This document shows, in pieces, positions 25,928 through 35,329 of a stretch of 63,707 nucleotides of DNA (the first letter of the stretch is position 1; every line of letters begins with the position of its first letter). This DNA is from Shewanella glacialipiscicola (GTDB lineage: Bacteria; Pseudomonadota; Gammaproteobacteria; Enterobacterales; Shewanellaceae). The DNA lies in the NCBI RefSeq assembly GCF_023283485.1, contig NZ_JAKILU010000023.1, forward strand, positions 1 to 63,707, written 5' to 3'. The translations under genes were made by a program, and so were the position numbers. The notes under the pieces are model-generated. The model worked only from the letters and a program-made list of their open reading frames with translations. It had not been told where the DNA came from and made no database searches.

Positions 25928-27358
25928 ATGACAAATTTAAACTCAGAACCTACAACAGGAACCTTAACTGAGCAGTTAGTAGCTAAGCTGCTACATAAGC
26001 CTATAACCGCCGCCGATCGTCAGCGCAGTGCTTTGCATGTCATAGACTGGCTAGCCTGTGTTGCCGGTGGTTCAACGGCAGAAGTGGCTAAAGTATTTGC
26101 CAGCCAGCTTACTGCTGTTAACAACAGCGCGGCCACCGCCAGCTTACAAGCAACTGCGTTATGGCAAGGTAAAACGGATTGGCAATCAGCGCTGCAATAT
26201 AATGCGGCGCTGGGTAACGTGCTAGAAATGGATGACGTTCATAGAAGCTCAATATTACATGCCGGTCCTGTCGTTATTCCAGCAGCATTAGCCATGGCAG
26301 AGCATTGCCAGGCTAATCTAGCCCAGTTTTTAGATGCGGTTATTTTAGGGTATGAAGTCACTATTCGCGTTGGTCAAGCTATAGGCCGTAGTCATTATCG
26401 TTATTACCACAATACGTCTAGCTGTGCCGCTTTTGGCGCCGCCATGGCCGCTGGTTTTTTACTAAAACTAACTGCACAACAGCAAGTGTGGGCTTTGGGT
26501 AATACCGGAAGCCGTACCGGTGGTTTATGGCAAATGCGCCATGAAGACGTGATGACTAAACAGTTCCACAATGCAGAAGCTAGCAAAAGTGGTGTTCAAG
26601 CTGCGTTACTGGCAAAAGCAGGATTAACCGGACCTGCGGCTATCTTGGAAGGTCCGCAAGGATTATTCGCTGCTACGTCAAATGATGCTGTACCTGAAAG
26701 AGTACTGGCTTCGAGCGCTCATTGGTTAATGCATGATTGTACGTTTAAACCCTGGCCTGCATGTCGGCATGCCCATCCAGCAATGGATGTGGTGATGCAA
26801 GTATTTGCTAGGAATACTGATTTAGATTTAACTAAAAGCCCAAATAATCAAGAGTTAAGCGCGACTATTCAGTACATTAAAATCGGTTGCTACCAAGATG
26901 CTTTAACCTTTTGTGACCGGCCCAACCCGCAAACCGAGTTACAAGCTAAGTTTAGTATTCAGCATGCCGTAGCCTGTTTATTGGTTTTTGGCGAGCCTAA
27001 GCTTTGGCATTATCAGGCAGAAGCTAGAGCTGATGAAAGAGTGGTAGCTATGCGGCGCAAGATAACATTATTTTTAGATACTGATATCGAAGCTAATTAT
27101 CCGAGGCATTATGGTGCGAGTGTTTGTATGCAGCTAACGGCTGAACCGCTTGCTTTTAACCATCAACATCAAGATACCTTAGGCGATCCAGAGCGACCGC
27201 TTAGCCAGCAGCAAATAATGGATAAAGCTGACTATTTATTTAAACAAAACAACTTAAGCCAAACCCATCGCCAGCAACTACTCAATTTTGACTGGCATAG
27301 GCAAGCTGACTTCTCGGCTTTTACAGACTTATTGCTGCCTATTACTAATACGGCTTGA
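25928..27358 (+). CDS. MmgE/PrpD family protein (copy 1)
   Basis: 476 residues resembling the MmgE/PrpD family (2-methylcitrate dehydratase, cis-aconitate decarboxylase, iminodisuccinate epimerase). Seen: RSALHVIDWLACVAGG near the start, GNVLEMDDVHRSSILHAGPVVIPAALA near 97-123, KQFHNAEASKSGVQAALLAKAGLTGP near 210-235, and a C-terminal GDPERPLS. These enzymes dehydrate, epimerise or decarboxylate small polycarboxylates without cofactor. A tandem paralogue follows. The reaction in this operon is unknown. Confidence 0.85.
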   Translation: MTNLNSEPTTGTLTEQLVAKLLHKPITAADRQRSALHVIDWLACVAGGSTAEVAKVFASQLTAVNNSAATASLQATALWQGKTDWQSALQYNAALGNVLEMDDVHRSSILHAGPVVIPAALAMAEHCQANLAQFLDAVILGYEVTIRVGQAIGRSHYRYYHNTSSCAAFGAAMAAGFLLKLTAQQQVWALGNTGSRTGGLWQMRHEDVMTKQFHNAEASKSGVQAALLAKAGLTGPAAILEGPQGLFAATSNDAVPERVLASSAHWLMHDCTFKPWPACRHAHPAMDVVMQVFARNTDLDLTKSPNNQELSATIQYIKIGCYQDALTFCDRPNPQTELQAKFSIQHAVACLLVFGEPKLWHYQAEARADERVVAMRRKITLFLDTDIEANYPRHYGASVCMQLTAEPLAFNHQHQDTLGDPERPLSQQQIMDKADYLFKQNNLSQTHRQQLLNFDWHRQADFSAFTDLLLPITNTA

Positions 27359-27371
27359 CAGCGAGGGGCAC

Positions 27372-28748
27372 ATGACAGCGATTAAAGCATTATTACGCCA
27401 CATTGAAACAATACGTTATGCCGACTTACCACCACAGACTATAGCGGCAGCAAAAACCTTTATTTTTGATTCTATCGCGGTAGGTATTAGTGGTAGCCGA
27501 GTGCCAACGGTTAGCCAAGTTAAGCGAGCAGCGAGTAGCTGGGGCGATGCAAAACAAGCTCAGGTTTGGGCAACCGGAGAGTGGTTACCCGCCGGTAATG
27601 CTGCCTTAGTTAATGGTTTTCAAATACATAACCAAGAGTGGGATGCGGTGCATGAAAAAGCCGTGGTTCACCCCATGGCTACTATATTGTCGGCGTTAAC
27701 CAGTTACGCGCAGCAGCATCATTTAAGTGGTGAGCAATTAATTTTAGGCGTAGTGGTCGCGGTAGATGTTGCTACTTGTATAGGCAGTGCTGTGACCTCG
27801 GGGCTGAAGTTTTTTCGCCCCTCTATGTGTGGCGCTTTAGGCGTTACTGCGGGTATCTGCGCGATGCAGCAAATTAAAGGTGAGGTGTTAGCTAATGCTA
27901 TGGGCATTAGCTATAGCCAGCTTAGTGGCACTATGCAAGCGCATGTTGAGGGCTCCGGCATGTTGGCTATGCAAATAGGCATAAATGCACGCTCGGCTAT
28001 GCATGCGGTAGATTTAGCACTGGCCGGATTTTCTGGTCCTAAAGATATTTTAGAAGGGCCTTTTGGTTACTTTACATTATTTGAAGAAAGCTATGATATC
28101 GACTTATTCTATCAGCGCTTAGGTAAACAGTTTCAAATTGAATGTGTTAGCCATAAACCATTTCCTACCGGTCGTGCCGGTCATGGCTGTATCGATGGTT
28201 TGTTAACGTTGCAACAGCAGCATGGTTTTAGTATTGAACAAATTCAACATATTAATGTACTAGCGCCGCCACTCATTATGCGTTTAGTCGGTCGGCCGCT
28301 AAAAACGGATATGGACAGCAGTTACGCTAAGTTATGCCAAGGCTATATAGCCGCTATCGCCTTACAAAACGGTAATGTCGGTGTGGAAGACTTTTCAGCA
28401 CAGTCCTTATCTAATCCGGACACCTTAGCCTTAGCCGCTAAAGTGAGTATGCAGTTAAACGATTGCCAAGATCCTAATGCACTGGCGCCAGTTGGGGTTG
28501 AAGTGACCTTGACCGATGGCCGTTTTCTGCACATAGATTTACCGGCGGTATTAGGCCATCCAGATCGACCTTTAAGTAAAGAGCAGCAAGTAAAGAAATT
28601 TTGGGCTGCTTGTCGTAGTGCTATTTATCCTTTTTCTGATGATGCTATTAGCAAATTGATAAATGCCATAGACGGATTAGAACAAATCTCAAATATTAAT
28701 AATCTAGTCCAATTAATGATTTATACCAAAAATAGAGGCATTTTATGA
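27372..28748 (+). CDS. MmgE/PrpD family protein (copy 2)
   Basis: 458 residues from the ATG at 27372, picked because GAGGGG lies just upstream and the homologous start follows; a frame from 27288 would overlap the previous gene by 70 bases. Family features: ETIRYADLPPQTIAAAKTFIFDSIAVGISG at the start, NGFQIHNQEWDAVHEKAVVHPMATI near 82-106, and GHPDRPLSKEQQ near the end. It differs clearly from copy 1, so a heteromer or successive reactions are possible. Its stop overlaps the ligase start (ATGA). Confidence 0.85.
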   Translation: MTAIKALLRHIETIRYADLPPQTIAAAKTFIFDSIAVGISGSRVPTVSQVKRAASSWGDAKQAQVWATGEWLPAGNAALVNGFQIHNQEWDAVHEKAVVHPMATILSALTSYAQQHHLSGEQLILGVVVAVDVATCIGSAVTSGLKFFRPSMCGALGVTAGICAMQQIKGEVLANAMGISYSQLSGTMQAHVEGSGMLAMQIGINARSAMHAVDLALAGFSGPKDILEGPFGYFTLFEESYDIDLFYQRLGKQFQIECVSHKPFPTGRAGHGCIDGLLTLQQQHGFSIEQIQHINVLAPPLIMRLVGRPLKTDMDSSYAKLCQGYIAAIALQNGNVGVEDFSAQSLSNPDTLALAAKVSMQLNDCQDPNALAPVGVEVTLTDGRFLHIDLPAVLGHPDRPLSKEQQVKKFWAACRSAIYPFSDDAISKLINAIDGLEQISNINNLVQLMIYTKNRGIL

Positions 28749-30145
28749 GTTACCCAAATTATTTCCAATCTTTTGACATCAATAAGATGCTTGAGGACTA
28801 TCCGTTAGGTGATGAATTACTGCAACGTTTTGAAGGCATGTCTAAAGCTGAGCTAAAAAAATTACAAAATGAACGCTTCTTAGACGTTATGGAGAAAGCC
28901 TGGACTATCCCATTTTATCAGCGTATTTGGGGGGATGCTGGTGTTAAGCCGCAAGATATTAAGTCATTAGATGACATTACTAAATTACCGTTAATTTCTA
29001 AAAGTGACATTATGGAGAGTGTTGAACGCTTTCCACCTTTTGGCGACTTTCATGGTTTAGATAATATCGCACCTGAAAACCGGCCGCCTATTGTATTTCA
29101 CACCACTAGCGGTACCACAGGCACACCGCAGCCATTATTATTTGGCCCCAAAAGCCGTGAAATTCAATCATTATTAGTCGGTCGTAGCTATCGTTTTATG
29201 GGGCTTAAGCCTGCGTCGACAATTCAGTCTTGTTATGGTCACGGTATGATTAATGGTGGCCACTATATTCGTGAAGCGGTCACCCATTATACCAACTCCA
29301 TTTTCTTATCTGCCGGCACCGGTGTTGAAACGCGTTCAGTGCAACAAGTTAACTTGATGAAAACCTTTGGCGTTAACGTGTTAGTTGGCTTTGTCGATTA
29401 CATAAAACGTTTATCCGATGTCGCCAAAGAAGAAGGCATAGTACCAGGTAAAGATATCAAAATTGATATGATTATTGGTCACTTAGGTATGGAAGGCCGA
29501 GATGCTATTGCACAAGCTTGGGGTGGTGCAGAGCTGTTTGATTGGTATGGCGTAGGTGATACCGGCACTATTGCGGCTGAAGGCCCAGATCACGACGGTA
29601 TGCATGTTTGGGAAGATGCTCACTATTTAGAAATTCTAGATACCGAAACGAATGAAGTCGTTGCTCCAGGTACGGTAGGTAATATGGTGGTTACCTGTTT
29701 ATATAAAGACGATGTTTATCCTATTATTCGTTTTAATACCCATGATATTACTGAAGAATTATTAACTGAAAATAAAATTGGCTTCCCGTTCAAACGTATT
29801 CGCGGCTTTATGGGACGTTCTGACAACATGGTTAAATTGCGGGGTATCAATATTTATCCACAAGGCGTTGGCCCTATGCTGGAAGAACGCAAAGAGTTTT
29901 TAGGTGAGTTTATCTGTAAAGCCATACGTGATGAAAATGGTCGTGATGAGTTTATTGTTTATGTTGAAGTTGACGTAAAGCCTGAAGACCGAGCCAGTTT
30001 ATTGCCAGAATATAAAACCTTGCTAAAACAAAAAATTGGTATTGAGGTTGGCATTGAACTAGTTGGTGAAGGTGAGTTGACGGCATTAACCCAAGTTGAT
30101 GTGCGGCAAAAACCGATACGCTTACTCGACGAGCGTGTAATGTGA
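28745..30145 (+). CDS. Phenylacetate-CoA ligase-family adenylate-forming enzyme
   Basis: 466-residue ANL-superfamily ligase of the PaaK branch. TTSGTTGTPQPLLFGP near residues 120-135 is the ATP-binding loop; DWYGVGDTGTIAAEGP near 262-277 and GRSDNMVKLRGINIYPQ near 358-374 are PaaK-type motifs. QKPIRLLDER at the end has the Lys expected for the adenylation step. It activates a carboxylic acid as its CoA thioester; whether aromatic is not known. The coupling with the methyltransferase, MmgE/PrpD and amidase genes suggests that acid is a product of the same operon. Confidence 0.87.
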   Translation: MSYPNYFQSFDINKMLEDYPLGDELLQRFEGMSKAELKKLQNERFLDVMEKAWTIPFYQRIWGDAGVKPQDIKSLDDITKLPLISKSDIMESVERFPPFGDFHGLDNIAPENRPPIVFHTTSGTTGTPQPLLFGPKSREIQSLLVGRSYRFMGLKPASTIQSCYGHGMINGGHYIREAVTHYTNSIFLSAGTGVETRSVQQVNLMKTFGVNVLVGFVDYIKRLSDVAKEEGIVPGKDIKIDMIIGHLGMEGRDAIAQAWGGAELFDWYGVGDTGTIAAEGPDHDGMHVWEDAHYLEILDTETNEVVAPGTVGNMVVTCLYKDDVYPIIRFNTHDITEELLTENKIGFPFKRIRGFMGRSDNMVKLRGINIYPQGVGPMLEERKEFLGEFICKAIRDENGRDEFIVYVEVDVKPEDRASLLPEYKTLLKQKIGIEVGIELVGEGELTALTQVDVRQKPIRLLDERVM

Positions 30146-30172
30146 TTTTGGCTATCAAGTGGATCTTTATGT

Positions 30173-31549
30173 ATGTCGGTAAATGATATGAAGAACATTG
30201 ACTTAAGTTTACTTAGCCTTGATTTTACCGCCTTAAGTCAGCTAATCAGCCAGAGGCAGATTTCTGCCACTGAGCTGTTGACGCAGCATCAACGCGCAGC
30301 AGCTAAGCTAAATCCTGCTTTAAATGCGTTTATCACTATTAATACATCTGAAAATAGCGAAGGCACCAACCAAGCTGGTGCTTTGCATGGCTTAGCGCTG
30401 GGTGTTAAAGATAATATTGATGTTTGTCACCTGCCAACAACAGCAGGACTGGAAATTCGTCGTCATTTTTTGCCTGATAACGATGCTTTTGTTATTAGGC
30501 AATTAAAGCAAGCGGGTAGTGCAGTTGTGGGCAAACTGAATATGCATGAAGGTGCCTTAGGTGCCAGTAATCATAATGCCCATTTTGGCCATTGTTATAA
30601 TCCGCATAAACAGGGCTATACGCCGGGTGGATCTTCAGGTGGTTCGGGCGCCGCTGTAGCAGCATGCATTGTGCCAATTGCGCTGGGTACAGACACTATG
30701 GGGTCTGTACGAATACCAGCATCTTACTGTGGCGTCTTTGGTTTAAAGCCCAGTCGTGGTGCCGTCAGCAATAGAGGCAGTGTACCTTGCGGTAAAGTAT
30801 TAGACTCAATAGGGCCTCTGGCCCGTTCGGTGCGAGATTTACAACTTATTTATCCCTATATGGTAGCGTATGACGCTGCCAGTATTAGTTCAGAGCGGCT
30901 TTTTTTTACACCTAATGCCCCTAAAAAACCGGTGTTGTTGGTGCCCAATGATTTGCAGGCATTTAATGTTGACGCTTCTATTATGAGTGACTTCAACGCT
31001 AATTTAGTTGCTTGGCAAGATCTTGGCTGTGAAATTCGTTATTTTCAGTTAGCCGATTTTGACCCCACTAAAGCACGTCGTGCGGGCTTATTACTCTGTG
31101 AAGCAGATATGCGTATTGAGTACGCAACTGAGTGGCAAAATAAACGTGAGTTGTTTTCTGATTACCTTTCAGCATTGCTCAGCTTTATTGATACAAAGTC
31201 TGCATTAGATTTAACTAAAGCACATGATGTTGTCACATTAGCTAAATTACAAGCGCGTAGCTGGTTAGAACAAGGTGACTATTTATTATTACCGACTACC
31301 TTACAGCGGGCATTTAGTATGCAAGAGGCTATTCCCGCTAATCAGGCTGACTTTACCAGTATTGCCAACTTTGCAGGTTTACCTGCGTTATCAATACCCA
31401 TGCTTTCTTCTGCTAAGTTGCCAGCAGGTATGCAGTTAGTGGGTAAAATAGGCAGTGATTTTGAATTGCTAGATTTAGCCGCTAAGTGGCAACAATTAAC
31501 GGCTTATAACTACACCGTTAGTCGTGCGATTAGCTTTTTATATAAATAG
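30173..31549 (+). CDS. Amidase-signature family hydrolase
   Basis: 458 residues with the Ser-cisSer-Lys triad of the amidase signature family: Lys79 (LGVKDN), Ser154 (GGSSGGSG) and Ser178 (TMGSVRIPAS). Spacing of 24 residues between the two serines fits the family. It hydrolyses a C-N bond of an amide; no membrane or signal segment, thus cytosolic. Last gene of the operon, before a strong terminator. One of at least three predicted C-N hydrolase types in the island. Confidence 0.88.
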   Translation: MSVNDMKNIDLSLLSLDFTALSQLISQRQISATELLTQHQRAAAKLNPALNAFITINTSENSEGTNQAGALHGLALGVKDNIDVCHLPTTAGLEIRRHFLPDNDAFVIRQLKQAGSAVVGKLNMHEGALGASNHNAHFGHCYNPHKQGYTPGGSSGGSGAAVAACIVPIALGTDTMGSVRIPASYCGVFGLKPSRGAVSNRGSVPCGKVLDSIGPLARSVRDLQLIYPYMVAYDAASISSERLFFTPNAPKKPVLLVPNDLQAFNVDASIMSDFNANLVAWQDLGCEIRYFQLADFDPTKARRAGLLLCEADMRIEYATEWQNKRELFSDYLSALLSFIDTKSALDLTKAHDVVTLAKLQARSWLEQGDYLLLPTTLQRAFSMQEAIPANQADFTSIANFAGLPALSIPMLSSAKLPAGMQLVGKIGSDFELLDLAAKWQQLTAYNYTVSRAISFLYK

Positions 31550-31650
31550 GAGTCGCCATACTGAGCAGGCGCTGACCAGCATCGCAGGTACCACAGATTA
31601 AACTGCACTAAGTAAAATACGCTCATACGCGCTCAGAAAATATCCGTTAA

Positions 31651-31675
31651 AGCACAGTAATCACTGTGCTTTTTT
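31651..31675 (+). terminator. Rho-independent terminator ending the 23.6-31.5 kb operon
   Basis: AGCACAGT-AATC-ACTGTGCT perfect stem followed by a T run. Confidence 0.9.
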
Positions 31676-31695
31676 GTTTGTCACTTCCTCTCTAA

Positions 31696-31709
31696 TTGCC
31701 AAATGTCAA
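31696..31709. promoter_or_regulatory. FNR-type box before the 31.8-37.7 kb operon
   Basis: TTGCCAAATGTCAA, one mismatch (TTGCC). It lies directly after the terminator of the previous operon, so it marks the start of a new unit. A weak TTTGAT (31732-31737) is centred 32 bases away. Confidence 0.5.
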
Positions 31710-31797
31710 ACCTAGTCTTATTAGGCCGTGATTTGATAGACAAACAACCACAAGTTGATTAAATTTGTACGGACAAATAATTTTAACGGAGCTGAAG

Positions 31798-32106
31798 ATG
31801 ACGACCCTTGTTGTGTTATTCAATTTGAAATCAGACACCGACCACGCCGCTTATGAGCAATGGGCTAAAACCACCGATATTCCCACCGCTGGTGGATTAG
31901 CGTCTGTAGATAGATTTGAGGTGCTAAAAGCACAAGGTCTATTAATGAGTGATTCTCCCAGCCCGTATCAATACGTTGAACTCATTGAAGTCAATGATAT
32001 GCAGCAGTTTGGCCAGGATGTAGAAAGCGATGTTATGCAAAAAGTGGCAGCGCAGTTCCAACGCTTTGCTGATAATCCACTTTTTATTCTTACTCAAGCG
32101 CTGTAG
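31798..32106 (+). CDS. REDY-like/HapK family small protein
   Basis: 102 residues, ferredoxin-like barrel similar to the REDY-like HapK family seen beside prodigiosin-type and catabolic clusters: LVVLFNLKSDTDHAAYEQWAKTTDIPTAGGLASVDRFEVLK is characteristic. The family reaction is not settled. The start at 31798 has GGAG six bases upstream; the longer frame from 31765 adds 11 residues without a ribosome site. It heads the operon and is ten bases from the SDR gene. Confidence 0.75.
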   Translation: MTTLVVLFNLKSDTDHAAYEQWAKTTDIPTAGGLASVDRFEVLKAQGLLMSDSPSPYQYVELIEVNDMQQFGQDVESDVMQKVAAQFQRFADNPLFILTQAL

Positions 32107-32115
32107 GGAGTCGAC

Positions 32116-32958
32116 ATGGCATTGTATCCAGACTTAGCTGGGAAAGTCGCTGTTATCACTGGCGCAGGTCGGTTGCTTGGGCTTGGTGAAGCAATGGCAA
32201 AACGCTTAGCCGCTGAGGGCTGTAAAGTGGTGATCACTGATGTTGGTCAATCAGAAGATAAACACTTACCTACATCTGAGATTGGTTCCAGCGCTGAAAT
32301 GCAGCAAATTGTTAATGACATCAAGCAACAAGGCGGTGAAGCCAGTGCCTTTGCTTGTAACGTGCTAAAACCGGCAGATGTTGAAGCCGCGGTTGAGTTC
32401 GCTGTTAGCCAATATGGCAAAGTTGATATTTGGATTAATAACGCCGGTATTGGTTATTTAATGAAGCCTATTTTAGATATGGATATCGACGAGTGGGATG
32501 CGGTGTTAAACGTTAATCTTCGTGGCAGCTTTTTAGGTATTAAATATGCCGCTAAGCAAATGGTTAAGCAAGGCCATGGCGGAAAAATCATCAATATTGG
32601 CTCGCAAGCATCAAAATCGGCTTTTCCAGAAGCGTCTGCCTATACCACTTCTAAACATGGCATGACGGGATTAACCCGAGTCGCCTCATTAGAACTGGGT
32701 AAATACGCTATTAACGTTAATCAAATCTGCCCTAATCATATCACCACAGGTTTAGGGGCTTGGCAAAATGCACACTTTTCTGAAGTGACAGGCAAAGGCC
32801 ATGACAAATATATGCAAGACATGAAAGATCGTATTCCGTTAGGCCGTCCAGGTTTGCAAGACGATATTGCCAAAGCTTGTGCGTTTTTATGCTCTGAGCA
32901 ATCTATATATATCACCGGCGAAGCGATGAACGTGTCTGGTGGTGAAGAGTACCACTAG
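32116..32958 (+). CDS. Short-chain dehydrogenase/reductase
   Basis: 280-residue SDR with TGAGRLLGLG (residues 15-24), NNAG (108-111), and YTTSK (Tyr176, Lys180). The TDVG after strand 2 allows NAD or NADP use. It interconverts an alcohol and a ketone in a pathway intermediate. An insertion of about 20 residues after TDVG (QSEDKHLPTSEIGSS) is unusual in length. It precedes the third PuuE-like gene. Confidence 0.88.
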   Translation: MALYPDLAGKVAVITGAGRLLGLGEAMAKRLAAEGCKVVITDVGQSEDKHLPTSEIGSSAEMQQIVNDIKQQGGEASAFACNVLKPADVEAAVEFAVSQYGKVDIWINNAGIGYLMKPILDMDIDEWDAVLNVNLRGSFLGIKYAAKQMVKQGHGGKIINIGSQASKSAFPEASAYTTSKHGMTGLTRVASLELGKYAINVNQICPNHITTGLGAWQNAHFSEVTGKGHDKYMQDMKDRIPLGRPGLQDDIAKACAFLCSEQSIYITGEAMNVSGGEEYH

Positions 32959-32985
32959 GTAATGATTAAATAATTTGGAACCGTT

Positions 32986-33867
32986 ATGAGTCAACAATAT
33001 GCATGGCCAAAACAAGCAAAATTAGCACTTTCTATCGTTGTTAATGTGGAAGAGGGCTCTGAGTACAGCGTAAAAGATGGTGATCTAGGAATGGAGCCTG
33101 TCGACGAGTTACAGGTGCATTTAAGAAAGCCAATCCGTAACTATGGTAACGAATCTAACTATCAGTACGGTATTAAAGAAGGTGGCCCGCGAATTATCAG
33201 TTTACTCGATAAATATAATATTCCAGTTACTTGGACGGCTGCTGCAGTTTGCCTTGAACGTGCTCCGTATTTAGCCGAAGCCATTAAAAGACGCGGTGAT
33301 GAAACCTGCTCGCACGGTTATCGCTGGATCCACCAATTTAGAATGAATGAAACAGAAGAGCGTGAATTTATTCAAAAAGCCGTAACCAGTATTGAAAGCA
33401 CGACCGGTAAAAGACCGTTAGGGTGGTTATCGCGTTATTTATTAACACCGAATACTCGCCGGTTATTACAAGAAGAAGGCTTTCTGTATCACATGGATGA
33501 CTATAGTGCCGACGAACCCTTTTGGGATGATGTAGAAGGCAGTGATAAGCAAATGATTATTGTGCCTTATGCGCTTGATTCTAATGATATGAAAATGTGG
33601 GTAGCGCCATCTTATACGCCAGAAGCTTGGCTTAAGTACGCCAAAGATACCTTTGATACCTTATATGCCGAAGGGGCTGAGCAAACTCGCATGATGAGTT
33701 TAGGTTTGCACTTACGCATTATCGGTCGACCCGGTCGCATTTGGGCTTTAGAAGAGTTTTTACGCTATGTCAGCCGTAAAACGGATGTTTGGTTTGCCAC
33801 TCGACAGCAAATTGCTGAGTACTTTTATAACCAAACAGCTAAGTCCGAGGCAGCAACCAAAGCATAG
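32986..33867 (+). CDS. PuuE-like polysaccharide deacetylase-family hydrolase (copy 3)
   Basis: 293 residues, closest of the three to PuuE: ETCSHGYRWIHQFRMNETEEREFIQ near residues 107-131 and RKPIRNYGNESNYQYGIKEGGPRIISLLDKY near the N-terminus. GLHLRIIGRPGRIWALEEFL near the end is typical of PuuE-like enzymes. It lacks a signal, and so is probably cytoplasmic. Likely opens or trims a cyclic amide/imide. It lies between the SDR and CitE-like genes, in a different operon from copies 1 and 2. Confidence 0.83.
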   Translation: MSQQYAWPKQAKLALSIVVNVEEGSEYSVKDGDLGMEPVDELQVHLRKPIRNYGNESNYQYGIKEGGPRIISLLDKYNIPVTWTAAAVCLERAPYLAEAIKRRGDETCSHGYRWIHQFRMNETEEREFIQKAVTSIESTTGKRPLGWLSRYLLTPNTRRLLQEEGFLYHMDDYSADEPFWDDVEGSDKQMIIVPYALDSNDMKMWVAPSYTPEAWLKYAKDTFDTLYAEGAEQTRMMSLGLHLRIIGRPGRIWALEEFLRYVSRKTDVWFATRQQIAEYFYNQTAKSEAATKA

Positions 33868-33890
33868 TCATTATTAGAAGGATGTGAGTA

Positions 33891-34706
33891 ATGAGCGTAA
33901 TTCGTTCTTTATTGTTTGTACCCGGCTCACGTAGCGATAGGTTTGATAAAGCCTTAGCCGCGGGTGCAGATTTAATCTGTATTGATTTAGAAGATGCCGT
34001 ATTACCCGAGCAAAAAGACAGCGCTCGGGCGGCAGTTGTCGATTATATCGCTAAAGGCAACAACCAAATTTGTGTGCGAATTAACCCGGTAAATACCGAC
34101 GTAGGTCAGCAAGATTTAGCGGCTTTAAGTCAAAGTGATGTGGCGTATGTGATGTTAGCAAAATGCAGCTCAGCGGCAGAGGTTAAAGCTGCAGAAACAG
34201 CCTTTGCTACCAATAATATCCAGCTTATCGCCTTAATCGAAAGCCTAGACGGTTTAACTAATGCTGTAGAGATAGCCAAATCTTCAACAAGACTGTCAGC
34301 CTTGATGTTTGGTGGTGCAGACATGTCAGCCGAGTTGCGTTGTAACTTTAGTTACGAGCCATTGCTTTTCGCCCGCAGCCAATTAGTTTTTGCCGCAGCG
34401 CAAGCTAACTTGCAGCTGATTGATGTGCCTTATATCGATATAAAAGATGAGGCCGGTTTAGTGGATGAGACTCAACGCGTTAAAGCCTTAGGTTACACGG
34501 CAAAAGCGGCTATTCATCCAATACAAATTGCCTCGATTCATCAAGTGCTAACACCAACCGTCGAGCAAGTGATTTATGCCCAAAAAGTGATTGATGCCTC
34601 AAAGGCTGCCGGTGGTGGTGTACTGGTCGTCGATGGCCGCATGATTGACCGGCCAATCGTTTTAGCATCGCAACGCATATTACACGTTGCAGCTTTGGCA
34701 CATTAA
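33891..34706 (+). CDS. CitE/HpcH-type CoA ester lyase
   Basis: 271 residues of the HpcH/HpaI-citrate lyase beta family: SLLFVPGSRSDRFDKALAAGAD near the start, DLEDAVLPEQKDSAR with acidic metal ligands, VRINPV and LIALIESLDGLTNA. Family members cleave malyl-CoA, citramalyl-CoA or related 3-hydroxyacyl-CoA thioesters to acetyl-CoA or pyruvate plus partner. With the MaoC hydratase and the CoA transferase nearby it forms the trio seen in itaconate degradation (CoA transferase, hydratase, citramalyl-CoA lyase). Confidence 0.85.
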   Translation: MSVIRSLLFVPGSRSDRFDKALAAGADLICIDLEDAVLPEQKDSARAAVVDYIAKGNNQICVRINPVNTDVGQQDLAALSQSDVAYVMLAKCSSAAEVKAAETAFATNNIQLIALIESLDGLTNAVEIAKSSTRLSALMFGGADMSAELRCNFSYEPLLFARSQLVFAAAQANLQLIDVPYIDIKDEAGLVDETQRVKALGYTAKAAIHPIQIASIHQVLTPTVEQVIYAQKVIDASKAAGGGVLVVDGRMIDRPIVLASQRILHVAALAH

Positions 34707-34785
34707 ATACCTATTACCAAAACGCTAATACCCTAATTGATGAATCTATTAATACAGTCATCACTTCAAAAGAGAGAATAGAACC

Positions 34786-35304
34786 ATGGTCCAGAACGTA
34801 AAAAAAATCAGTGAAAATCGTTATCGTGAAACCTTTGGTCGTTATTACGAAGACTTCGTCGTTGGTGATATTTATGAGCACCGTCCAGGTCGTACTATCA
34901 CTAAAACCGATAATACCTGGTTTACCTTATTAACCATGAACACCCACCCAATGCATTTTGATGATGAATATGCAAAAGGCAGTGAGTTTGGTAAATGTAT
35001 CGTGTGTTCGCCGTTAACGGTTGCCTTAATGGTGGGTATGAGTGTGACGGATGTGAGTCAAAAAGCCATTGCTAACCTTGGTTGGGATGAGATCAAAATG
35101 ACTTATCCATTATTTGAAGACGATACGTTAACGGCGGAATCTGAAATATTAGAAAAACGCGAGTCTAAGTCACGTCCAGGTGCTGGCATCGTGGTGACCA
35201 GAAGTACCGGCTATAACCAAGATGGCAAAGTAGTCTGTACTTTTAAGCGCACCATACTCATTGCTAAGCGTGGTCATTCAGTTGAAGACAAAGTTAATTA
35301 CTAA
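34786..35304 (+). CDS. MaoC-family enoyl-CoA hydratase
   Basis: 172-residue hotdog protein. DNTWFTLLTMNTHPMHFDDEYA contains the Asn/Asp-His motif of MaoC hydratases, in the relation known for mesaconyl/itaconyl-CoA hydratases. Hydrates a 2-enoyl-CoA. Between the CitE-like lyase and the acyl-CoA dehydrogenase. AGAGAGAAT ribosome site upstream. Confidence 0.85.
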   Translation: MVQNVKKISENRYRETFGRYYEDFVVGDIYEHRPGRTITKTDNTWFTLLTMNTHPMHFDDEYAKGSEFGKCIVCSPLTVALMVGMSVTDVSQKAIANLGWDEIKMTYPLFEDDTLTAESEILEKRESKSRPGAGIVVTRSTGYNQDGKVVCTFKRTILIAKRGHSVEDKVNY

Positions 35305-35329
35305 TAATTACTGACTAACGAGGTGAGCC

